64,000 nucleotides of DNA, from the NCBI GenBank assembly GCA_021904315.1, contig CM038908.1:17194501-17258500 (forward strand), in the 5' to 3' direction. Positions 1 to 13,689 of this stretch are shown here, piece after piece. Both the position numbers and the translations under genes were made by a program. This DNA is from Sphagnum magellanicum (lineage: Eukaryota > Streptophyta > Sphagnopsida > Sphagnales > Sphagnaceae). The notes under the pieces were generated by a model. That model was not told where the DNA came from. It made no database searches and saw only the letters and a program-made list of their open reading frames with translations. Position 1 is the first letter of the stretch, and every line of letters begins with the position of its first letter.

Positions 1-404
1 CATAATGCACTCATCAGTTCAATAGACACATTTCTTCGCAAATCATGGTTTGCACCCCAAGTTTGACATCTAAAGTGTGAACAAAATTGTGAATCCAATA
101 ACTAAAGGTTGAACCATGTGGTTAATTGATGTTTGAGCTCAACTTGTATCTAACCTTGAAGAAGCATAAAACAATCATTACTAGAATTCATGGTTTATCA
201 AACCATACAACTTGACTAAATGATCTTTTTTGACCCTTAAACATATCCAATTTGACCAAAAGCTCAAATGTTAAATGACATATGTAATTTTTTATTAAGC
301 AATTTGACCAAGATGACCTATTTGACCAAGTGTCAAATTGAACATTTGGTCAAAATGTATTTTAAAATGAATATTTCAATCAAAATGACATTTGATTTTG
401 TCAA

Positions 405-555
405 AAATGACAAGGGGTACCTATACTATTTAAATACCCTATTGGTTTGGTTGGTCAAAATAGCATTTAGCCTAATCAAAAGTGACAAGGCGTACCTATG
501 CTATGTGAGTACCCTAAAAGTTTCGTTGGTCAAAATCGCATTTGGTTTGGTCCCC
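405..555 (+). repeat. 75-bp tandem duplication rich in TTGACC/GGTCAA
   Basis: GACAAGG-GTACCTAT appears at about 409 and 484, followed each time by a TACCCTA...TTGGTCAAAAT-GCATTT phrase. The surrounding 240-550 stretch holds many TTGACC or GGTCAA words (W-box cores), which look repeat-driven rather than regulatory. Confidence 0.65.
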
Positions 556-557
556 AA

Positions 558-564
<7 letters not shown>

Positions 565-598
<34 letters not shown>
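565..598 (+). repeat. (AT)n microsatellite
   Basis: An A run followed by about 14 uninterrupted TA units. Two short spurious reading frames run through it. Confidence 0.9.
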
Positions 599-599
<1 letters not shown>

Positions 600-600
<1 letters not shown>

Positions 601-2900
601 AACTATGTGCCCTAGGTCTTATTTTGGGTAAATTAAACATATACAATGTTAATAATGTATGTTTCATAATTTTGGTTTAATACCAAATATAGTTTGAACA
701 AACATTTTTAATGTTTATTTTAGTATATACTAAAACATAATATCTTTAATTTTTTTATATTATTAAAATTAAAATTTCAATCTTGAACTTTTTATAATTA
801 ATTATTAGTTAATATTTTAAATCTTTCATCTGTAAAGCTATTTATTATAACCCTTAGCATGTTAATTAATAACAATATGACATATTACATTATTATGTAA
901 ACCAAATTTTATTTAATCAATTTGTTGTTTACATTTTTTTAGGACAAATGTTATAAATATCATTTTTTCAAAATCTTCAATTGATGTGATGTTAAGGTTT
1001 TTAGAATTTGAATTGATGATTTAAATTAATTATAATTATCATGATTATTTATTAATCAACTATTTTTTAAACTATTAGTTACAATAGTTTTTTATGTACT
1101 TAATTACATATGTTTACAATGTTTACAATGTTTATTTCATTATACAAATTTTCTGAAAATATTTTATAATACTTTATAGTAATTTTTTGTAGTTATAGGA
1201 TAAAAAATAAGTGGAAATTATTTTTTTATTATTTGAGAAACTTTTTGGGTTTTCAAAAAATATTTAATCACAAAAATTACTATAATTATTTGATTGTTTT
1301 CTGAAATAATATAATCATCATAATGTTTTGTAATTCAATTACAGTAAATTTATGTATTATTTAGTTTTTTTTTGTGTGCTTATAATTACTTTTATGATTA
1401 TTGTATTACCTTAATAGTTTTAATTATTTAATTACACAAATTTTTGAAAATCTAATTACATTAATTTTTAGGAATTATTTCGCTACTTAAGTAAGGTAAA
1501 ATTATGAAATTATTCAGTTACAATATTACCTTGAAATGAATTAATATGAATTTTGTGGAAATTTTTTTATATAATTTTCTTTAGAAATTGTATTTATGAT
1601 AATTTTGTGCAATTAAATATTTTATTTTATTTTATTTTTAATATATAGTTCAAAAGATATTCAGGTTTAATAAATTTGAAATTGTGATAAATGTTGAAAA
1701 TAATAAATTACAAAAATATTTGAATGTATTGAACGAATTTTTTTCAGGTATTTTTAAAATATATATTGTAATATTATTGAAATATTGAAACATAAAATTT
1801 CTCTATAATTGATTTCACATAATGTTGAAGTATTAAAAATCAGTTGAAATAAATAATTGGAGTCAAATTTTGTAAACACTATGATTTATTATTATTATTA
1901 TTAAACTTGTTATATACATACATCACAACATGTATTCAATACGATTATATATATGTCATTCAATATGTATAATAGATGTTGAGGTGTAACATGGTGTCAA
2001 CTTTGTAATTATTATTGACATGTTATAAAAATAAATTTATATGTATGCTACAAAGAATTAAGATAAAATGATTAAGCTATGAAATATTTAAGTCATAAAT
2101 TTTATTAACCGTTGTTTTTTTATTAAAAATATTAGTCCAAATTTTATTATAAAGAATACATATATATGTATACATGTCCAAAGTATGGGACGAAATTTTG
2201 TGTTTGAATTGTTATTAACAATAACATTCAAAAAACACTTATAAAAATGATATTGAATTTTTGGTTTCCATTTATTACAAATGTGTAGATTTATGAAAAA
2301 TCTCAAATTTGAAATTTGATTTCTGTCATTTGAACAAAATATGAAAAATAAATCAGATGTTAAAATTGATGATTTTTAGCAGAAATTAGTATAATGTCAA
2401 ATAAGTTTAATATTTAGTTTCATATGTAATAAAAGGAAGTGGTAGTTGGGTGGCAAAATTGTTGGTGTGCCACTTTGGAAACCAAGGTTTGAAGTTTGAT
2501 CCCAACAAATTAAATGTTGGTTGCCCATTGATTAGTCAACACACTTTGTCAATTGATGTCAATTTTAAAATACGCATTGGTAGGTCAAAATATGTATAAA
2601 TATATAAATACGTAGATATACAAAATAAATTTTGAATTTTTTAATACTCAATTTAAATTAATGAAATTGTTCAATTTGATTAGTAATCAAATAGTCATAG
2701 GTCAAAATGACCAATAAAAAACGCCACCCTAAGACTGGTAAAATAAACCAATTTGGTCATGTTGGATGTGTACAAACATGTCCAAAATGACTAGATGACC
2801 TTTTTGGTGGTTGTTCAAAATGGGGTTTTGACTAATTTTCTCGATCAATTAAATCGTGAATTCTAGCAATGGATACGAGGTGAACACTTATGAACATCAG
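600..2900. other. Very AT-rich spacer without genes
   Basis: Long runs of A and T with almost no G or C clusters. The short reading frames are what such composition gives by chance. A faint copy of the GGTCAA-rich sequence seen at 240-550 returns near 2690-2830. Confidence 0.8.
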
Positions 2901-2939
2901 AAATAACAACCTAGCTTTTAGGTTAGTGACCAAGTTTAA

Positions 2940-3375
2940 CTTTGACAACAATATATCAAAACAACAAGGCCATTAGAGAAGTTGGATCATCATGAGCTAA
3001 GTCCATTTCTCATTGTGAAACAAATCAATGTCATGATTTTTCAACTTAAGCTTCCAAGTTCTATGAAAATCCATCATGTGTTTCATGTTAAAACCTTACC
3101 ACACATCTACCATTCCAAAAAGAATCCATGATCCCCCTACACCTATTGAAGTTGATGGTGAACATGAATACAAAGTGGGAGACATTTTGGATTCAAAGAT
3201 TTCTAATCATCAACTCCAATATCTTGTTCATTGGCATGGGTATGATGTGAGTGAATGCACTTGAGAACCAATCAAAAACCTATCAAATGTCATGGAGAAG
3301 GTGCATGAGTTTCATCGATAATATCCAAACAAGCCCAAGTTTGTTCCTCATGAGATTCATCATTAGAAAAGGAAG
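2940..3375 (+). mobile_element. Fossil Ty3/gypsy chromovirus: integrase C-terminus and chromodomain
   Basis: The plus strand carries the end of a chromovirus polyprotein: the conserved integrase tail (LPSSMKIHHVFHV) followed by a chromodomain (YKVGDILDSKI, LQYLVHWHGYDVSECT). This arrangement is diagnostic of plant chromoviruses, whose chromodomain steers insertion to heterochromatin. The upstream protease, reverse transcriptase and main integrase parts were not found, so only the 3' end survives. It is clearly broken, with several breaks, and old. Confidence 0.8.
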
Positions 3376-3379
3376 TGAT

Positions 3380-3970
3380 GTTATGAATGCCAACGCCATG
3401 GAGTTCATTCATAATTTATAATGCACTTGTACTTAACTCTTAGATAGTTTTAATTCACTCTTAATTAACTTTTAATTAAAATTTTGTTCGTTTATAATTC
3501 ATTTTTAGTTAACCATTAATTCACTCATAGTTAAATATTAGTTCATTTTTAGTTAACTATTAATTCACTTCCAGTTCACTTTTAATTAATTCACAACTCA
3601 TTTTTAGTTCAAATTTCATTCACTTTTAATTCACTTCTAGTTAACTCATGGTTAACACATGGGTGCACATAGGCACTCAAGGCAAAAATGGGCCACATGT
3701 AGGTTGGAAGTTTTTTGATAAACTTTTTTGAACTAGGTGCCCAATATGTATATATAGAGGTAGAATTATCCATTACTTTTGGGTTTGTCTAACATCAATT
3801 TTGGGTTTTTTTTTTGTTTTGTTTATTCTTTGTAATAAAATTTTGTTAGATTTTTGTTTACATGTGTTTTATTTTTGTTCTTATTTTATTTGTTTCATGA
3901 TCTGGATTTAGAACGAGGTTTGCCTTTGTTCTCATTTTAGTTGGAAAATCCTATAGTTTTCATTGTTTTC
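3380..3970 (+). mobile_element. LTR-like sequence at the 3' end of the chromovirus fossil
   Basis: Directly after the chromodomain comes a non-coding stretch starting TGTTATGAATGCC, with a TATA-like TATATATAGAGG at about 3750 and an AATAAAA-type signal near 3834, in the order promoter then poly(A) site expected within an LTR. The right edge is approximate. It also contains many copies of the 10-bp phrase TTAATTCACT/TTAGTTCACT between 3430 and 3660, which suggests internal slippage repeats. Confidence 0.5.
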
Positions 3971-4059
3971 ATGCCCATGACAAAAATAACATGGCATCCA
4001 ACATTTAATGCCTAAGTTTTTTGTATAGGATCCCATATCAAAACTAGACTGCTTAGTTT

Positions 4060-4965
4060 TTTGTTATCGCAACCCTAGCCTTGGGCTTACGACCAAAACA
4101 AAGGCTTACAAAAATACGGGACAAGAGGGAGGCCCAAGAGACACATCTTATATTCCTGGGAGTGTAGAAGAGTGTGAGAAAATGAACCCTCACACTCCCA
4201 AGACAACTCCCACTTGAAGAGTTGGAGTCTTGATGGACTTTCAAATCTTTAGGGAGCAATTTCAAGGGTTAAAACCAATTGGATTGAGGAAATACTTATA
4301 TCATTGAAAATATATTGAAACGCAGATGTCTAAAATGGGTTCGCATGACCCATTTGGATGTCTAAAACACAAGTTATGGCCAAAAGAAAAATCGAGAGTC
4401 AAATTGGCAATTTGACTCCCGATCACTAAAAGTCAGGAATCGACGCGATTTTCTCGTGTGTAGGTAGCGTGCCACATACCTTTTGAAAGCTCTAGACGAG
4501 GACTACAACTTTGCTTCAAACTTCATCTCAATTGGAGGTTTTCACACAAAGTTATGGGACCCCAAAGTCGTAAAAGTCCCAACTTTGGGAATTTCGGGAC
4601 TCCCATTTGGGATTCCTGGGACAAAATGCCATTTGGATGTGGGCCTTGTGAAGAGGCACAAAATATACTATAAGGGAAAAGGTGGTGGCTTCCCCCAAAT
4701 CCGGGCCGTGGTGAATCTTGTGAGTCCGAATTTGCCCGTGGCTCGTTCTAAAACCAAAAGTGTTCCAACTATGCACTAACCAACTCGTTGTTTGGTTTTG
4801 TGCAAGTTCATGTGAGGGATTAAATGTTTCTCATTCTTCCTAGTCCCATCTTGGAGCTCCAACACGCCCCTCTACCCCCAAAGTGCTGCGAGCCAAGGAG
4901 CGTGCCCTAACTCCTTGCTCTTCCGCCGGTTTCATTTTAGACTCACATTTGGAGTCTAACAAGGA
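4060..4965 (+). mobile_element. LTR-like dispersed repeat, copy 1
   Basis: This 0.9-kb stretch matches the reverse complement of 41996-42839 along most of its length. Shared landmarks are the CGCAACCC end, the GTCAAATTGGCAATTTGACTCCC palindromic phrase region (about 4398-4425), AAAGTCGGGAATCGAC-like sequence, CACGGCCCGGA-like sequence, and the terminal GGAGCGTGCC phrase. It is much richer in G and C than its surroundings. No protein is recognisable, which fits a solo LTR or a non-autonomous element. Confidence 0.55.
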
Positions 4966-4969
4966 GCTT

Positions 4970-7900
4970 GCAAGTGTGTTGTTTGTCATGCCTTGTGTTA
5001 CCATGATTAACTTACCCATCCATGCACAAGCCTCGTGTAAGCATTCATGGGGCTTACATTAAAATTTCTATAATCTCCTCAGGTTTTTGGTTCGAATCCT
5101 TTGGTAATTTTGTCATAACTATTGAAAGAATTTCACCATTGGGTTGAATGTGAATAAAGGGCCTTATGTATTGGTGGAAGGACCGATACCACCACTTCCA
5201 ATGGTCCCATTACCACTAACATTCCCATTTTCATTTGCCACAAAGATGTTATTTTGTGAGCATGTGAATGTGAACAATGAGCACGTGAGCATGAACAAGT
5301 GAGTCAAAACGAACCTTTTCAAGAATATCTTGTTAACATTGACAAGATATTATTTGACACAAAAGATGAAATATTTTGTGATGTGGAAGAATATTCTTCC
5401 ATGTGTCATGGATGAATGATATTTTTGGATGATAAATGAATGATAAATAAAATGGATGAACTTTCAAATGAATGTTGGTAGCAAAATTATTTTTGCAAAA
5501 AATTGAGCGAATGAAGCATGATGGAATAATTTCATGTTGGTAAATATTGAAAAATACAACACATGAAATGTTGATGCAAAGCTTCAAGTTAAATTTCATT
5601 TTTCCTTAATATGAATTTTTTGCAATAGCTAAACCATTTAGAAATTTAAACTAAATCCAATTCAATGGCATATAAACCTATTGACCCACCAATAGGTATG
5701 TGCCAATCCATACACTATCCAATCACCACCAAGAGGCATGTGCCCATTTCGAATTGAAACAATACTTGACTATAAACCTAATGACCCACCAAGAGGTATG
5801 TGCCAATCCATACACTACCCATCACCACAAATAGGCATGTGCCCATTAAGAATCAAGATAATACTAGGTAGCCACCAACACTTTACATTGTTTATATGCT
5901 TTCAAGTTACTTGTTATTTTCATTCACATTCTCAACCTCTTGCATTTTAAAACCATTGTTGCAACTTGTACAATCAAATTGCATTTCCCCCTTCTATTAC
6001 TAATTTTCCCAATCTATATTTGAATTTGCATTTATTCCACCCTTATTGTCTAACTGCATCCTTTCTACCTTTACCAAGTGTTTGTAATCATGAAACCTTT
6101 GTTTTACAATAGGAAGAAGAAAATTGACACGAAACACTTTGGAATCAATGATTGAATACACATTAATTTCAAAGATATTAGATAGAATCTGGGAAATGAC
6201 AAAAAAATCATTGAAACATCCAAGAAATGATATTAGACTAGACCCCTTCCAACATTTTCTTGAAATCAAAACATGGGGAACATAATTGAAAAGGGTGATC
6301 AATAAAACAAATGAATGGGCAACATGGAGATGGGTTAATCCGAAAATAGACAAAGAAAAATTTACATTGTTCAAATAAACTATACACATTCCAAGGAAAA
6401 TATGGAAGATTACAATTTAGCAATGTTTACACATGCCATGGATTTCTTCAAAGAACGTGTGAGTTTGAAAAAGTCGATTCCATAACATTTTTTCACAAGC
6501 TTACTAAGCGATTTGTTGACAAAAGATTTAGTAACCCTTGGCAATTTGCTATTTCAACAAAATTCATGAAACCAAAAAACAAGTTTATGAAATTCCAGGT
6601 GGGTGAGCCTCGGTGCCATAAGAATTAAGGAACAAAGTGTTAAACCATCCAATGAATTGTCAAATGATAGGCCTAGCCCCAAAACCAAGAGAAGCATATG
6701 ATAGTTGAAAATGAAGATGTGTTGAGAAATGAAGGAGGGACTAAAACTCAATTCTTTGCATTAAATTGTGATGCAATACATGTGTTAATATGAATAATTT
6801 TTCAAAATATGTGATCTTAGAAAGAAATATTCAATTGTGAAAAAATGAAATAAAAGGAGGGATGAACTTGAACATTGAAGTTACATGTTAAACACATGTG
6901 CATTGACTATTTAGGGAAAAAAACACTACCAAAATAAGACCAAAACAATAAATGATTATCATATGCAACTACATGATTTTGTGGCTATTGAGACACATGG
7001 AGCTGTTTTAACATTAGGAGCCATAGTGGCATATGCTACCATTTTAAACTCATCATTACCAACCAATTAGTCCAATGAAAACCAATGGTTATCATGGTAA
7101 ATTTAAATGCAAAATTGGAGTGGACAATTACAAATATGTCACCAATTCAACATGTTCCCAAAGTGGGTTATGATTTGCATTCAATGTAACTTTATTTTCA
7201 ATTTGAAAGGTTCAACCAAATAAACCTAGGATAGAGATTTTTCATTTGTAAAATGTCATGGTATCCATATCCATGACACTCTTGTCGAACACCATCAGAT
7301 TTGAATTTTTATTTATTTGTCACAAAAGGAGAGTTGAAAAGTGTAGATGTAGAGTTCCTGGCAGAGGTTGGATATTGGGCATTTATTAACCATTTGTAGG
7401 ACTATAAGATATGTGGGATAGTGATCAAAATATTTATGCTGGAGTTTTTGAACAACTTGCCACAACCACTTGGAGACAATCCATGGTTAACATGTTCAAC
7501 AAATAGAAATTTTAGAATAAGATTTCATTCATAGTGCAATTACCTACGCTGGGATTCCAAGCACCCAAAAAAATGATTCAAGATTAGAAAAGAAATGGCC
7601 AAAAAATGAATCAAAAGGAGAGGATGATCCATATGAAACACATGCACTTGCATATAATAAGGAAATGGATTAGCCAGTGGAGGCTAATATAATTACCAGT
7701 GAGGTGGAGGAGGAGGATTCTACAACATGCACAAATGCTAGAATGACGAAGTTGGATGATGAAGACAAAAACACTATGCCAAAGACACCAAGTTTAGAAC
7801 ATGCCATGATGAATGAGGAAAAGGAGGGCAAAGAACTAATGACATTAAAAACAAAAATTGGCTCTAATGATGTGAGTAACACACTTAGAAAATTTGGTTT

Positions 7901-8680
7901 TGCTCAATATGTTTAACACAAAACTAGATGATACCGATGATAGTTAGAAAAAGAAGCAGGATAATGTGTATAACAATTTATAAACCAAAAGGAGAAGCGA
8001 TGATAAATTCCATGTGAACTTGAGAGTTAGGGCTTTAAACATCACAAAGTGTGTATGTAGTATGATGTGTAAATTTTGGGTGCACCCATCCAATAGATAG
8101 GATAATTTGAACACGAACCACCTACTTGTTGGGTTTTTTTATCAAAATATGAATGTTGGGTAATTAATTATTCATGCATTCATACCATTTTAATTTTTTT
8201 GGCTTGGCACTTGCATTGTTTGTTTCATGAGGTTTCATGTTAGTATGAATTGTAAAAAATATTCATATGACCTATTTTTCAAATAAAATTTGTTTAAGAA
8301 AAATACAAGTAATTAACTTCAATTCTTTTATATCTAAATCTCGAAAATTGAGTTCAAAATTTATGTAAGAATTGATTAAAACAAAAGATGGGAATTTGAA
8401 AGTAAATTAATATTTTAACAAAAATTTCATTTTTGAGACACAAATATTTTTAATTAATTTGTTGTCACCTAAAAAAATTCAAGATGGTTGTGATGAAGAT
8501 TTATTAAAAAACTATCATGAAATTTCTTTGTTAATGATTAATTTGTTTAAGTTGTTCTACATAATGAAATTTTATTATTATTCTAAAGTAGTAATGATGC
8601 TGAATTTACTAATAAATTTGGGTGAATTTGAAACCCATAAAAGGCCCTAAACATTTCTATCCCTGACTCCTAGTGCAAAG
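4970..8680. other. Non-genic, weakly coding-like debris
   Basis: Apart from the 100-bp duplication at 5.67 kb, nothing is recognised. Two stretches (plus strand about 6180-6750 and 7670-7915, the latter reading acidic MEANIITSEVEEEDS) have reduced stop density and may be eroded exons of an unknown element, but I cannot name a family. Confidence 0.5.
5671..5870 (+). repeat. 100-bp tandem duplication
   Basis: TATAAACCTA starts at 5671 and again at 5771. Each copy continues with GACCCACCAA, GGTATGTGCCAATCCATACA, CTA-CCATCACCAC and GGCATGTGCCCATT. Non-coding. Confidence 0.85.
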
Positions 8681-8689
8681 GGAGACATT

Positions 8690-9560
8690 AACTAACCTAC
8701 TTGGAAACTACAACAAGTGTTAATCATATACTTTCGACACTTAGAGTATGAAAAAAATGTAGGATAAAAATAAAGACACAAGATGAACAATATTGGCCGC
8801 TATGTAATAGGGAATTCTTGCATCTTTTACCAAAATTTGAAAAACATTTAGGGCCAAATTTTGGAACATCATTCTTTTGCAAATTAAACCCCAACGCCCA
8901 ATATTACTACATCTATCAATATCCATATCCCAATGTTCTAGCACTTATCAATAAATTTGGGCAAATCTAAAACCCATCAAAAGCTCGAAGTTGGCCCATG
9001 GGATTTTTATATCTCAATTCTCTATTCTTGGCACCAAGAATAGGGAAAAAGAATGTGATAAAGACAAAGACACGAGATGATCAATAGTGGCCACTATGTA
9101 GAGGGAGTTTTTGCAATCTTTTAAATCACCAATTGCTAGGCTAGATTTCGGATTTGTGAATTATGTATGTTGTGGAACATTCATTCTTTTGTAAATTAAA
9201 CTCTAAGAACCAATATCCCTTCATATACTCAAATCCTAACATTAAAGTTATGGAAATCATTAAACATTTGCACCATATTACCACCAAAAAAACTTAAAAT
9301 TTGCCATTAAAATCTTAATTCATTCTGAAAATGAAACACTTGGTAACTAACTTGGGAATTTCAACGAATTTCAATCCTCTACTCTCGACACTAAAAATAG
9401 CAAAATGTTTGGGAGAAAATAGAAACAGAAATTGGAAAAAAAAATGTAAAACCATAATTATTGATGGTATGGTTTCAAACATTCAACCAACATTTTGGAT
9501 TTTTTCAATTTCTTGGAACAATGCAACTGTCCCATAATCAATTTTTGGAAACTATTATAG
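8690..9560 (+). repeat. Degenerate three-copy tandem repeat, period about 0.3 kb
   Basis: AAAGACAC-AGATGA-CAATA-TGGCC-CTATGTA occurs near 8774 and 9067. Both are preceded by an ACTCT/ACTTTCGACACT...-type phrase and followed by GGAACATTCATTCTTTTG-AAATTAAAC. A third, more eroded unit begins near 9310. Non-coding; old local duplication. Confidence 0.55.
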
Positions 9561-11430
9561 TTATTGACACAGATATTTGGCAGAGCCAAATGCGTTAAAC
9601 ATATATTGTTGTAATATAAATAATGGAAGATATTTCCAATGGAAAATATATGAAGGAAAACGAAAAATTCACATGAAAATGGCAATGATGAGAAAATGGG
9701 AAGGAAAGCATAAATGCCATATAAAAAATGTGACACAAGAATCAAAAAAAGAAAAAAGAAACTTTATTAGAGCTCTCCACCCAACTTAAAGACTACACAA
9801 AAATTCATGCTAGAGCGGTCCACCCCTAAGCTCGACACAGAGACAACCTATCTCACTCTTGAACTTCATCATTTATGAATGCTCTAATTGCAAGATCATA
9901 CAAGGGAGGATTCCTAACCTTAGGTGGTGAAATGCGAGAAGCAAATAGTTGGGCTTGAACTTAAACATATAAAAGCAATATAAAATCCACTGGGGGACTA
10001 GAATTGAAATCCTCTATTATAGAAAAGGATAACATTCTAGAGTCGGACATGGATGTCTTCATCGAGGTTCTTGAACCCTTGGTTGCTATTCTTATCCCTG
10101 AAGCAACCTTCCTTGTTATTAACATTGATGATGAAGATTCCCTAGTGGAGAAGTAGCCCAAGAGAATCTTGGATTGATGGTACTCATTATATATATTCAA
10201 TGAAAGGACATGGTTGAACATTGAAGTGTACTAACCTATACATAATCAATGTTGCCAATATACATGGCTATGTTTAAATTTTTAAACATTGGAAATCAAT
10301 CATTGCTTTCTTTGCAATACTATTGGACTAGTAACCAATTCACAACATTCTCACCCATTGGCAGATGACTATTTCTTCAAGTTAGACTTTGCCCCATTTA
10401 GTGAGTCTAGAACACTAGAGTTTGATTAGTAATATGCAAATAGATAAAGTCAATATGATGATGTATTATATGGCTATCCATGAACACTAAATGGCCTAGT
10501 GATGTTATTGGTGGTTTTTTCACATTTGAGGGATTCTACTAGAGGTGCAAGCCTTCCTATGCACTCATCAGATGGCAAAGGCATTGTTACACTAGTATGT
10601 TAGTTGGTGTTACTCTCATACTGAAATGTGTACAATTGGAATTCCTCATAGTGCACCAAGGAGTGATTCAACTTGGCATGGAATTAAAGAATATGAGGAT
10701 TTGTTATAATTTTGTAGGAAAAATACTTTGTATTTGCAGAACAAGATTCAAAGCAACATGAAGGTAGTTGGCAACCAATTGGCATATCCCATGAAGCCAA
10801 GGATTTTCTACACAACCAAATGAAGGATGAAAGACAACATGACTTTTAAATCCTTTGTTGTTTTGCCAAAATATAATACACCCCATGTAGTCACAAATAA
10901 AGTATAATTGGCCATTAACCTTTCATTTAACTTGTGAGTTTGTCTTTGTCCATTTTAATTATATGAATCTTGATTATTCTGAGATCTACCTTATCCATGA
11001 TTTCATATTATCCCTCCCAACCAACATGTTGAAATTGTATTAAATTGTAGTGCATTGTATGGTGGAATATAAGAGGAGTTGCTGAAGGGAACAAATGAAA
11101 AGCCACTTTGACACCTTGTAGAGGATACAATAACATAAAATGCAAGCATTGAATAATTCACCTTACAATCCTATGTTGTCCATTATTCACATGAATCCTC
11201 CCCAAAATCAAAGGACATAATTCAAGTTTTTATCATGTCCCCTAAACTCCAAGGTAAACCGCCAAAAAAATTATGTTAGCATAGACATGGAATGGATTAG
11301 CAATTCTTGGAAATTAGAACAAAGAATGATGTAACGTAGAACAAGATGGACACAAATGAAGCTTTCATAAGTTGAGGTTTTGATGGTAGCATTTATATAT
11401 ATTTGCCGATGACTGGTGATGCATTTTATT
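9560..11430. other. Spacer 3' of the CHUP1-like relic
   Basis: No recognisable gene. Minus-strand open stretches at 9961-10221 and 10704-10886 could be remnants of the same decayed gene's introns or 3' exons, but show no known domain. Confidence 0.45.
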
Positions 11431-12740
11431 ACTCACATGCACTAGTAATAATATGGTGGTTGTTGTTGCAAACTTGTAGATAAGCATTCACCTAGCGCAA
11501 GTAGATAAGTTCTTCCACTTCACTCATGACGTTCCTATTGTTTTGCAGCCCTATAGCTTGATTGATCATATTCAAATTATCTATCTCCATTGCACACAAC
11601 TTCACATCAAGTTTTATTTTCTACTACTCAAGTTCCTTGATAGTTCCCTGCAATTTCATCACCTTTATTTCGAGCTCATGTAGCAAATGTTGCACCTTCT
11701 GTTTTGTCTCCCCCCCCCCCCCCCCCAAGTGAATCCCACATTCTTCCTTGTTCTTATTCTTGTTCTTGTTCAAGTTTTTCAGATTTTGTTGCTTTCAACA
11801 ACATCAAGTCTAGCTTATGTTTCATCACCAATAACTCCATGCTTTCACATCGACATTTGTTTGCACCTGTTCATAAAGCTTTTGAATGCATGCACATGCT
11901 TCATTTCATTCTTTTTTGAGATTCTCATTCACATGGAGCACCAAGAGTTGATTTGTTTCCAGGGCTTCAAGACATGATCTCAACTCCAAGATTTGGACAT
12001 TTTTTGCATGCAGTTCCTCCTCCAATTGTGCTGCAAACTTCTTTTCCAAGGTTTTTTCTCATCCCAACTGTCTACTACGATACTCAAATTGAAACAGCTC
12101 TCTTACAACTTCTTCTTACATTCTTGTAATTTTATTTTCCTTCTAATCTAGCTTGCTTGATCTTATAAAAAAATTGAACATCTTGATCTACTTGAAGCAA
12201 GCACTCCACATCACATCCAACAAATTGCCTTTCCAATTGTGTTTCTTTTGCTTGCAACCTCTCTACTATGTTCTTCAAGGCTTCCAACTCTTCTACAACT
12301 ATAGCAACATGACCACCACCCATGGCTAAAACATTGTAGGAGTTGTTGTTTTCTTCCAGCTATTCTTCCAATGCTTGAATATTATTACTCAAATTTGCAG
12401 CTTTTTCTTCACCGTCACCATTAACTTGAAGCTAGCTTTTACTGTTGGAGTTGGAGTCGGAGGAGTTTTGAATGTCAGTTGGTTGGGACCTGCAAGAATA
12501 TTGCAAGTTCAGGTCTTCAGCAAGCAATAAGACTTGATATTCCTTAATGTTTTCTCGACAACACCCATCACTAAAATCACTAGGAGCTACACATTGCACA
12601 TCAATCTTCCCTTTTAAATTGGGTGTGAAAGAATTGTGTTTTTCAAGCTTGGAATCATCACCATGGTATTGGATTCCATGATATGGGAAATGGGTTCCCA
12701 GAACTAATGTAATAATTTTGAACTTACTTATAAAGCCCAT
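11430..12740 (-). pseudogene. Decayed coiled-coil gene, CHUP1-like
   Basis: Read on the minus strand, a long heptad-rich coiled coil is recognisable in pieces: EELEALKNIVERLQAKETQLE, then LEKKFAAQLEEELHAKNVQ and ILELRSCLEALETNQ, MELLVMKHKLDLMLLKATKS, HELEIKVMKLQGTIKELE, and finally MSEVEELIYLR-(stop)-VNAYL. The last block closely matches the FSEVEELVYLRWVNACLR signature of plant CHUP1 (chloroplast unusual positioning 1, an actin-linked outer-envelope protein), with the Trp codon turned to TAG. Frame changes and stops occur throughout, and a 17-base C run (G on the coding strand) interrupts it at 11710-11726. The actin-binding C-terminal domain was not found. Kinship to CHUP1 rests on one short block; another coiled-coil family is possible. 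Confidence 0.5.
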
Positions 12741-13689
12741 TGCAAGGGAAACACTACTTTAGTTTAAGAATCATGTAATAGAGTAATGCACATATGTGTT
12801 TTGAAAAACATGCCAAAGATTCATGTTTGCCAAAGTCTTCACATGTACACTTAAATTTGCAAAATTGTGGACAAATAGCCAATATGAATTCTTGGGTTGG
12901 ACCTTGTTGTCAAATTTATCTAAAAATTGATCTCCCAAAATTTGTCATTTTTTTGTGAATGGTAATTAATTTTCATTTGTAGGCATTTCAACTTGAATTT
13001 GATATTTGGATGGTTTATGGTGTTTATTGAAAACTATTGGTAGCAATTTTTTCAAATAGTTTGGAGTAGTTATGATTTCAGTTCCACAAAAGCAAGTGGA
13101 AGTTAGGGTTTGGTTTTGGTCCAAGTCTTCAAAACACCTAATTTAAGTTTTAGACTGAAACTTGATTCTATGTTTAGGTAACTTTTTCCAAAACCAGTCA
13201 ATTAACTATTGATTTATTATTAGTTGATTTGAATTCTAAAACCATTTGTTTCTTAACTAAAATTAAAGTTAGATTTAATACTCTAGTTCATTAATAGGAA
13301 GCAGACCCTATTTCCATGCAAGTATTTACCAATCATACACCAAATCTAGAAATCTAACTGGTTGAAGTAAGTAATCATCCAACATTGTCACCATTTGCAT
13401 TATGGCATATGAGATTCACATTCATCCAATTCATAACAGAAACAACAATAAGTCATTTGTACCTTGAACACATCCATCCACCTTCATGGAATTTGATAGT
13501 TGCAGAAGGTTAATACAAAAAATTGTCACCTTAAACTATGCACATTCTACCAACGTTCATACATTAACCCCAAAATAAGGTTGCCCTGTGTGTATTAAGT
13601 AAGTCAAATCATCATATGCATTTTTGTCCGCTATGCTTATAAATATGTAAATCTTATTCTTGTTAACAATTTTGTACTCATAAGAACAA

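Noticed and set aside
5080-5110. GGTTCGAATCC-like B box suggesting a tRNA gene or SINE
   Set aside because: No matching A box, cloverleaf or acceptor stem can be formed with the upstream sequence.
11704-11977. Proline-run frame beginning at the C tract
   Set aside because: A direct translation of the poly-C run with no conserved context; the region is better explained by the minus-strand coiled-coil relic.
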